Of a DNA stretch of 64,000 nt, positions 59,591 through 64,000 are shown piece by piece. Under the pieces are notes generated by a model. The model was not told the origin of the DNA, made no database searches, and saw only the letters and a program-made list of their open reading frames with translations. The translations under genes and the position numbers were made by a program. The stretch is taken from the NCBI GenBank assembly GCA_016865505.2, contig AP025252.1:3782001-3846000 (forward strand), written 5' to 3'. Every line of letters starts with the position of its first letter. Position 1 is the first letter of the stretch. Source of the stretch: Bryobacterales bacterium F-183. GTDB taxonomy: Bacteria; Acidobacteriota; Terriglobia; Bryobacterales; Bryobacteraceae.

Positions 59591-59877
59591 GGCTGGGGCA
59601 CCGGTATTCTCACGTTCTCCCCAGGTTCATCGCAGATCTCGGCTGGGTCCATCGCGTCGTTCGCGTCGGCCACCATCCAGAATGCGAGAGGGTCGCCGAG
59701 ACCGCGATAGGCAACCAGGTCTGGCCGATCGCCGGCTTGGGTTGTGATTTCGCCCAGTGACGGGAGGGAATTGCTTTCCGGTAGAAATCGCCGCGACACA
59801 TAAGTGATGACACGGCCATCTTCCGTCGTGTGGACGAGGACCGGTAGGTTGGCGTATCTGCTATTGCTGTCGAACAT
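59587..59877 (-). CDS. LysM/gpX-like tail protein
   Basis: 96 residues. TTQAGDRPDLVAYRGLGDPLAFWMVADANDAMDPAEI follows the pattern of short tail X/LysM-like proteins (Afp7 type), which link the tube to the hub. The end PGENVRIPVP is a typical LysM strand. Overlaps the gpD-like gene by four bases. Confidence 0.85.
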   Translation of the reverse strand: MFDSNSRYANLPVLVHTTEDGRVITYVSRRFLPESNSLPSLGEITTQAGDRPDLVAYRGLGDPLAFWMVADANDAMDPAEICDEPGENVRIPVPQP

Positions 59878-59885
59878 GGTTTTCT

Positions 59886-60542
59886 CTAAACTCCCAGTGA
59901 GGCTCCGCCCGTCACCGAGGATAAAGTGGTTCCAGGAGCCAAGCGGGCCATTGCTTCTTTGGTGGCCTGGTGCGCAAGAAAGATCGAGTAACCGGGATGA
60001 GTACGCGACAGGTCGTTGTAGCTGAGGACGCGAAGACCAAGTGAGACCTTGGCTCTTATCGGATTGAGCCGTGTGTCAAACATCTCTTCGGTGACGCTGA
60101 ATTCTGAGATACGGACGGGGACGACGCGCTTGGGTCCCCAGACAAGAAGTACGAACGGCGATTGCGCCGGGATCACCTCGATGGTGCCGAGCGAGAGGAG
60201 AACGCTGTTGGTGACAACGTGCGCGACAGTCGGGTAGAGGAGTAGTTCCAGCGCGGCAAGTTGGGGGTGAATGCCCATTTCCGCAGCGATGTCGGAACCA
60301 GCATCTAATTGGTCTACGGCATCGATCTCGGCATCGAGCTTGATGGTTTCCACGGGAGCGCCAGTGAGGCGAAAGACGTCACCCAAGCCGCCGTCGCCAG
60401 AGGCTTGCGACTGGACTTCCAGTGTTCTGGAGAGCGTCTGCGGGTTGTATTGGAACGAGATCACCTGCGGGTTGGGATTGGGGAGCCGGAAGGCAACAAG
60501 CGCGCCTTTGAGTGCCACGGGTTCGTTGCTGAGATTTGCCAT
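59886..60542 (-). CDS. Contractile injection system tube-associated protein
   Basis: 218 residues. LKGALVAFRLPNPNPQVISFQYNPQTLSRTLEVQ and VPVRISEFSVTEEMFDTRLNPIRAKVSLGLRVLS are the hallmarks of the CIS tube family (PF19266-like, the protein between inner tube and hub). It lies 11 bp after the giant gene and 8 bp before LysM. This gene and the neighbours fix the locus as an extracellular-type contractile injection system rather than a complete phage. Confidence 0.9.
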   Translation of the reverse strand: MANLSNEPVALKGALVAFRLPNPNPQVISFQYNPQTLSRTLEVQSQASGDGGLGDVFRLTGAPVETIKLDAEIDAVDQLDAGSDIAAEMGIHPQLAALELLLYPTVAHVVTNSVLLSLGTIEVIPAQSPFVLLVWGPKRVVPVRISEFSVTEEMFDTRLNPIRAKVSLGLRVLSYNDLSRTHPGYSIFLAHQATKEAMARLAPGTTLSSVTGGASLGV

Positions 60543-60553
60543 AGATATGCCTT

Positions 60554-63500
60554 TTAGGCCACGAAGTCTTTCGTTACTTCCTTAGCTTTGTCGATCGCCG
60601 TCTCCAACTCTGATTGGGCTTTGGATGCTCGTGACTGAATCTCCTTCATGGAAAGAGGCGCTTTGCCGGAGTCGTAGTACTTATCGAAGGCGGGCGAGTG
60701 GGTCTGTCCATGCCAAAGATCGGAATCCGCGAAGGTCGCCAGGTTCTCGACGATCTGGTCGCGGCCAGCTTTAGAGGTCCCCTTCGCGGCATTTTTGAAG
60801 ATTGCCCTAAGCTTGTCATGCCATTCTTTCTGGCCATGAGTCTGCTGAACGATTTCGTTGTCGGCACGCCATTTCCCCTCGTGAATGGGTGCATAGAGAG
60901 CTCCTGCATGACCTTGAATCAAGAGTTGGGTGGCTTCTTCTGAAGCAGGCGAGACTGGGGCCTTGAGCCAGTATGCGCGAGAAAACATGATGTTCTTTGT
61001 GTCTGTTCGAAGCGTGTCTTGAAAGTCAATCCATGAAGCGGCGTTGATTGGCGCATTCGGATTGTTCTGCTGCGCTCTAGCGTAGTTCATAACCTCCCCG
61101 ATGTAGTTGGTGGGAATCCACTCGTGTTTGCCTCCACTGCCGCGAAAGCGCTCGGCGATCCACTTCTGATTGGCTGAGCCATCCTTCCACCAAACTTCAC
61201 GCCACTTCTTGTCTATCTGCGGATCGTTCTCCGTGGCCACGTACTTGAGAAAGGGAATCACGCCCTTTTTCTCTGCTACCTTTGCTTTGAGTTCGGGGTC
61301 GGCCCCGGCACCCTGTTCCTGAAAAGCACGTGCGGACTCGTGCACGGCATCTTTCAGGGATTTGATTGGCGCGCTTTTGATACCTCCAGGAATCTCCCCG
61401 AAGGCGACCTTGCGGAGTTCGGAGCGAGCGGCAGCCGCTTTATCGGTATGGCCATCGTTGATGAGTCGGACGATCCAGCTGGATAGGACACGCTGCTCCT
61501 CCTCGGGTTCGTCCTTGACTAGCGCTGTCACGTCGCTGGGGATGTGGTCCTTGGCTTTCTCCTGTGCGATCTCACCAAATTGCCAGCCCTTTAGCATTGG
61601 CTTCTTCAACTCGTCGCGGTTCTTTACCAGGTGCGCGCGAACCTGGTCCCATTGCATCGTCTGGTATTTCGGAAAGCCTGCCGCCAGAGCGGTCTTTACT
61701 GTGCCGATGGCGGCCGGGTCGCAGTGTTCTAACTGCTGAGCGAAAAGCGAAGAAATGGCCGCTTTTTCGCCGGTTGCGGGAGTGGATTCCGAAGCGTCTG
61801 GGGCTTGCAGAATGTCTGCGAAGAAACTGAATAAGTGGACGATGGCGTCCTTCAACTCCAGTTCCGCGGCGGAGAGCTTCTTCTCCGCTTTGGTCCTCTC
61901 CGTTGAGCCTTCAGCGGCATGGCGAACTTCATCGGCGAGATCTGCGGTGCGTTTGTCCAGGCGCTTGGCCGTCTTCAGTGCCGACTTGACGGCAGTTTGA
62001 GTATTGGGGTGGCTGAACATCCCAGGATTCTGCTTAAACTTGGTCTCGATGTCGCTGAGCCATGCCGATACGGCACGGCCATTGGAATGTATTGTGGGTA
62101 CCTCGCTTTGCCCGACCACATCGATGGAAAGGGAGTGAGCGCCGCCGAGTGTCACCGGGAGTACGTCGCCGACATGGTCATCCGGTACACCGGGACCAGT
62201 ATCCTTTGCGTCGCCTTCCTTCTTGGCCTCCTTCCCCTTCTTCTTGCCTGAAAAGGTGTCGGCGAACTTTCGCAAAAGTTTATCGATCGCAAGTTCGACA
62301 CGCTTGCGAATGCCGCCAATGACTTCGCGAACCTTGTCCCCAACACCATTCAAGCCAAGTAGCTTGGCAACAAGGTCGATGGCGACGGGCACCATGTTGC
62401 CCAAGACCTCCTCAATCTTGGCGGCGGCCGGCCCGACGACTCCCTCAGAGATGCTGACGATGCTGTCGACAATGGCGACGGCGATGGCTTTGATGCGGTC
62501 GAGTTGCTCGCGTACGAACGTGATGAGGTTCCAGATCGTCATCACCAGCTTGATCAGTGCGCCGACCGGGTTAAAGAGACTGATGATCCACTTGATGCCA
62601 GCGGTGATGATACTGGTGACGAGATACTCTTTGATCGACGACAGCACGCTATCGACGAGGCCCTCTAATTCACCGCTGATACGTTCGAAGAGGCCAGTGA
62701 AGCCTTCATTGACGAGCGTATCGACGTAGCCGTAAACGAACTCCAGCCGTTCCACGTTCTTCTCGCCAATCAGTTGTCCGGCTTTCTTCTTGACCCAGTC
62801 CCAGGTGAGGCCCATCACTTGGCGGGCAATGTCGAGTACCCCAATGAGGCTGAATTCAGATGGCATGGTGATGTCGCCCAAAGCACCGGTGAGCCAGGCA
62901 ATCACGCCGCGCTTGAGATGTGTCAGGAAGTTTTCGCCAAAGAGGTTGAAGCCCTGACGGATGGCATCCACCAGGTTGCTGAGAAAGGCTCCAGGATCAT
63001 CGACGATCTTGCCGATGACCTCCATGGCGCGACCAACAAAGGCGTAGAAGTCTGCCGGCTCGATGCCAAGAACTTTTAAGACCGATTCGAGAATTCGCTT
63101 TCCGGCCGCGGACCAATCCCCCGTGACCACACCCTCTACGAGAGAGACGCCGATGATGAGCGCGGCTTCAAAGACGTCAAGCGCAATGTTGATCGCTTTG
63201 TTTAGGACGTCAATCACCGCATCGATGCCTGCCTTAAGTGCGTCGGCTGCTGCGTCGATGCCCTTTTGCGCCGTTTCCACGGCCGAGTCAATCTTGTCAT
63301 TGAGCTTTTGGGCAACTTCTGGAAATACAAGGCCAATCGTGTTGTCGATGAGTCCTTTGAGGAGGGCACCAAAGGCTCCGATGAGCTTCTTTAGAAATCC
63401 CGCGAAGAGATCGATAAGACCTTTGGCAAAGTCGCGGACCTTGTCGAGTACAAACTTCACGGCGTCGCGAACTTTATTGAAGACCCACTTGATGGCGTCC

Positions 63501-64000
63501 ACTAGGGCGTTAAACGCGCTTTTGACGAAGTCCCATGCTTGCTCCCACCAGCGTTTGTCGGCGGCTTCTCTTTCCGCCTTGATTTTCTCCTCCTCCGCCT
63601 TCTTCTCGCCTTTCTCTACCTCGGCTTGGGCTGCCTTTTCGCCCTCTTCATACTTGGTTTCGATCTGCCGGCGGTCTTCTGAAACACGGTCGTCGATCTC
63701 TTTCTTCTGATCGTTCCGCGCCGTCTTAGTTTGCGAGTCGAGGTCCTTTAGGGCGGCGGACTGATCATCCAACGCTTGTTGCCGCTCGTTCTGAATCTCC
63801 TGTCGCGATTGGTTTACGGCTGTACCCTGTTGTTCGGCTGCTTTACGGGTTAAGCCGTCCTCTTGCGTCTTTGCAGTCTGAACGGCGTTCGATCGGTCCT
63901 CGTCCCGCTTGCGTTCTGCATCTGCGGCGGTTTTGTGGGCCTTGGCAAGATGCTCCTGCATCTCAGGTCCGGCATCCTTGTCGAACTGAAACAGGACTTC
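60554..64000 (-). CDS. Giant eCIS-associated protein, 5' end outside the window
   Basis: At least 1148 residues; the frame stays open through the right edge (13 codons before the first internal ATG at 63961). Visible order: charged coiled coil rich in Lys, Glu, Gln and Ala (about 63530-63960), long runs of amphipathic helices (IKWVFNKVRDAVKFVLDKVR; DNTIGLVFPEVAQKLNDKID; FLTHLKRGVIAWLTGAL; PSEFSLIGVLDIARQVMGL), a Lys/Glu linker near 62220-62250 (SGKKKGKEAKKEG), and about 550 more residues ending in AIDKAKEVTKDFVA. Helix blocks of this kind recall DUF4157 eCIS core proteins, whose peptidase domain would lie beyond the edge. Probably a cargo or assembly factor; which one cannot be said. Confidence 0.72.
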   Translation of the reverse strand, partial: EVLFQFDKDAGPEMQEHLAKAHKTAADAERKRDEDRSNAVQTAKTQEDGLTRKAAEQQGTAVNQSRQEIQNERQQALDDQSAALKDLDSQTKTARNDQKKEIDDRVSEDRRQIETKYEEGEKAAQAEVEKGEKKAEEEKIKAEREAADKRWWEQAWDFVKSAFNALVDAIKWVFNKVRDAVKFVLDKVRDFAKGLIDLFAGFLKKLIGAFGALLKGLIDNTIGLVFPEVAQKLNDKIDSAVETAQKGIDAAADALKAGIDAVIDVLNKAINIALDVFEAALIIGVSLVEGVVTGDWSAAGKRILESVLKVLGIEPADFYAFVGRAMEVIGKIVDDPGAFLSNLVDAIRQGFNLFGENFLTHLKRGVIAWLTGALGDITMPSEFSLIGVLDIARQVMGLTWDWVKKKAGQLIGEKNVERLEFVYGYVDTLVNEGFTGLFERISGELEGLVDSVLSSIKEYLVTSIITAGIKWIISLFNPVGALIKLVMTIWNLITFVREQLDRIKAIAVAIVDSIVSISEGVVGPAAAKIEEVLGNMVPVAIDLVAKLLGLNGVGDKVREVIGGIRKRVELAIDKLLRKFADTFSGKKKGKEAKKEGDAKDTGPGVPDDHVGDVLPVTLGGAHSLSIDVVGQSEVPTIHSNGRAVSAWLSDIETKFKQNPGMFSHPNTQTAVKSALKTAKRLDKRTADLADEVRHAAEGSTERTKAEKKLSAAELELKDAIVHLFSFFADILQAPDASESTPATGEKAAISSLFAQQLEHCDPAAIGTVKTALAAGFPKYQTMQWDQVRAHLVKNRDELKKPMLKGWQFGEIAQEKAKDHIPSDVTALVKDEPEEEQRVLSSWIVRLINDGHTDKAAAARSELRKVAFGEIPGGIKSAPIKSLKDAVHESARAFQEQGAGADPELKAKVAEKKGVIPFLKYVATENDPQIDKKWREVWWKDGSANQKWIAERFRGSGGKHEWIPTNYIGEVMNYARAQQNNPNAPINAASWIDFQDTLRTDTKNIMFSRAYWLKAPVSPASEEATQLLIQGHAGALYAPIHEGKWRADNEIVQQTHGQKEWHDKLRAIFKNAAKGTSKAGRDQIVENLATFADSDLWHGQTHSPAFDKYYDSGKAPLSMKEIQSRASKAQSELETAIDKAKEVTKDFVA

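Noticed and set aside
45934-64000. Prophage or type VI secretion system
   Set aside because: No capsid, portal, terminase, lysis or integrase genes in 18 kb, and no TssJ/L/M, ClpV or full VgrG; split gpD/gpV, CIS tube and TIGR02243 genes fit an eCIS better. Genes right of the window could still change this.

Overview
The window looks like a high-GC chromosome fragment from the Acidobacteriota, most likely a Bryobacterales/Solibacter-type organism. This rests on gene content: an acidobacterial-type VWFA protein, PEP-CTERM proteins, FG-GAP/ASPIC (CRTAC1-type) lipoproteins, a large secreted PIG-L deacetylase, a two-CxxCH HEAT-like protein, and a hybrid type II secretion operon with PilM/PilN-like parts. 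There is no rRNA, tRNA, CRISPR array, integrase or transposase in the window.

Region 1 (1-14.0 kb, minus strand) is one tightly packed operon. An ECF sigma factor and a zinc-finger anti-sigma factor come first, then a secreted unknown protein, then gspE, F, G, a second GspG-like gene without a prepilin leader, H, I, J, K, L (PilM+PilN fused), M, C, a small secreted protein, gspD, and the start of a methyltransferase that runs off the left edge. Region 2 (14.0-18.3 kb, minus) has a secreted PIG-L deacetylase, a very small membrane protein of 38 residues overlapping both neighbours, and a sodium:solute symporter.

Region 3 (18.3-34.6 kb) is mixed metabolism: dienelactone hydrolase, Gfo/Idh oxidoreductase, thrB, two secreted ferritin-like proteins, a SirB1-like/VWFA/AAC(3)-like operon divergent from purE-purK, a sulfatase, phhB, a fused serine hydrolase + NamZ (DUF1343) peptidoglycan-recycling enzyme, an AT-hook protein, an amino-acid permease and a second SSS symporter.

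Region 4 (34.7-45.9 kb, plus) is an envelope/surface block: TPR protein, two-heme-motif giant, then a TPR lipoprotein - CRTAC1 lipoprotein - PEP-CTERM cassette. The cassette's 3' half is duplicated exactly 1460 bp downstream, with the second CRTAC1 copy reduced to fragments. An older truncated PEP-CTERM copy lies at 39.95 kb.

Region 5 (45.9-64 kb, minus) is a single operon for the baseplate, spike and fibre part of a phage-tail-like contractile injection system (eCIS type). In transcription order it holds a giant eCIS-associated protein (5' end outside the window), tube-associated protein, LysM/gpX-like, gpD-like, gpV-like, PAAR-like, gp25-like, two TIGR02243-type baseplate J proteins, a gpI-like protein, a DUF6519/beta-helix protein and a helix-hairpin-helix protein. 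Sheath, inner tube and ATPase genes are not in the window and would be expected beyond its right edge. Coordinates and starts were chosen by eye from ribosome-binding sites, overlaps and leader peptides; family names are from recognition, not from a search.
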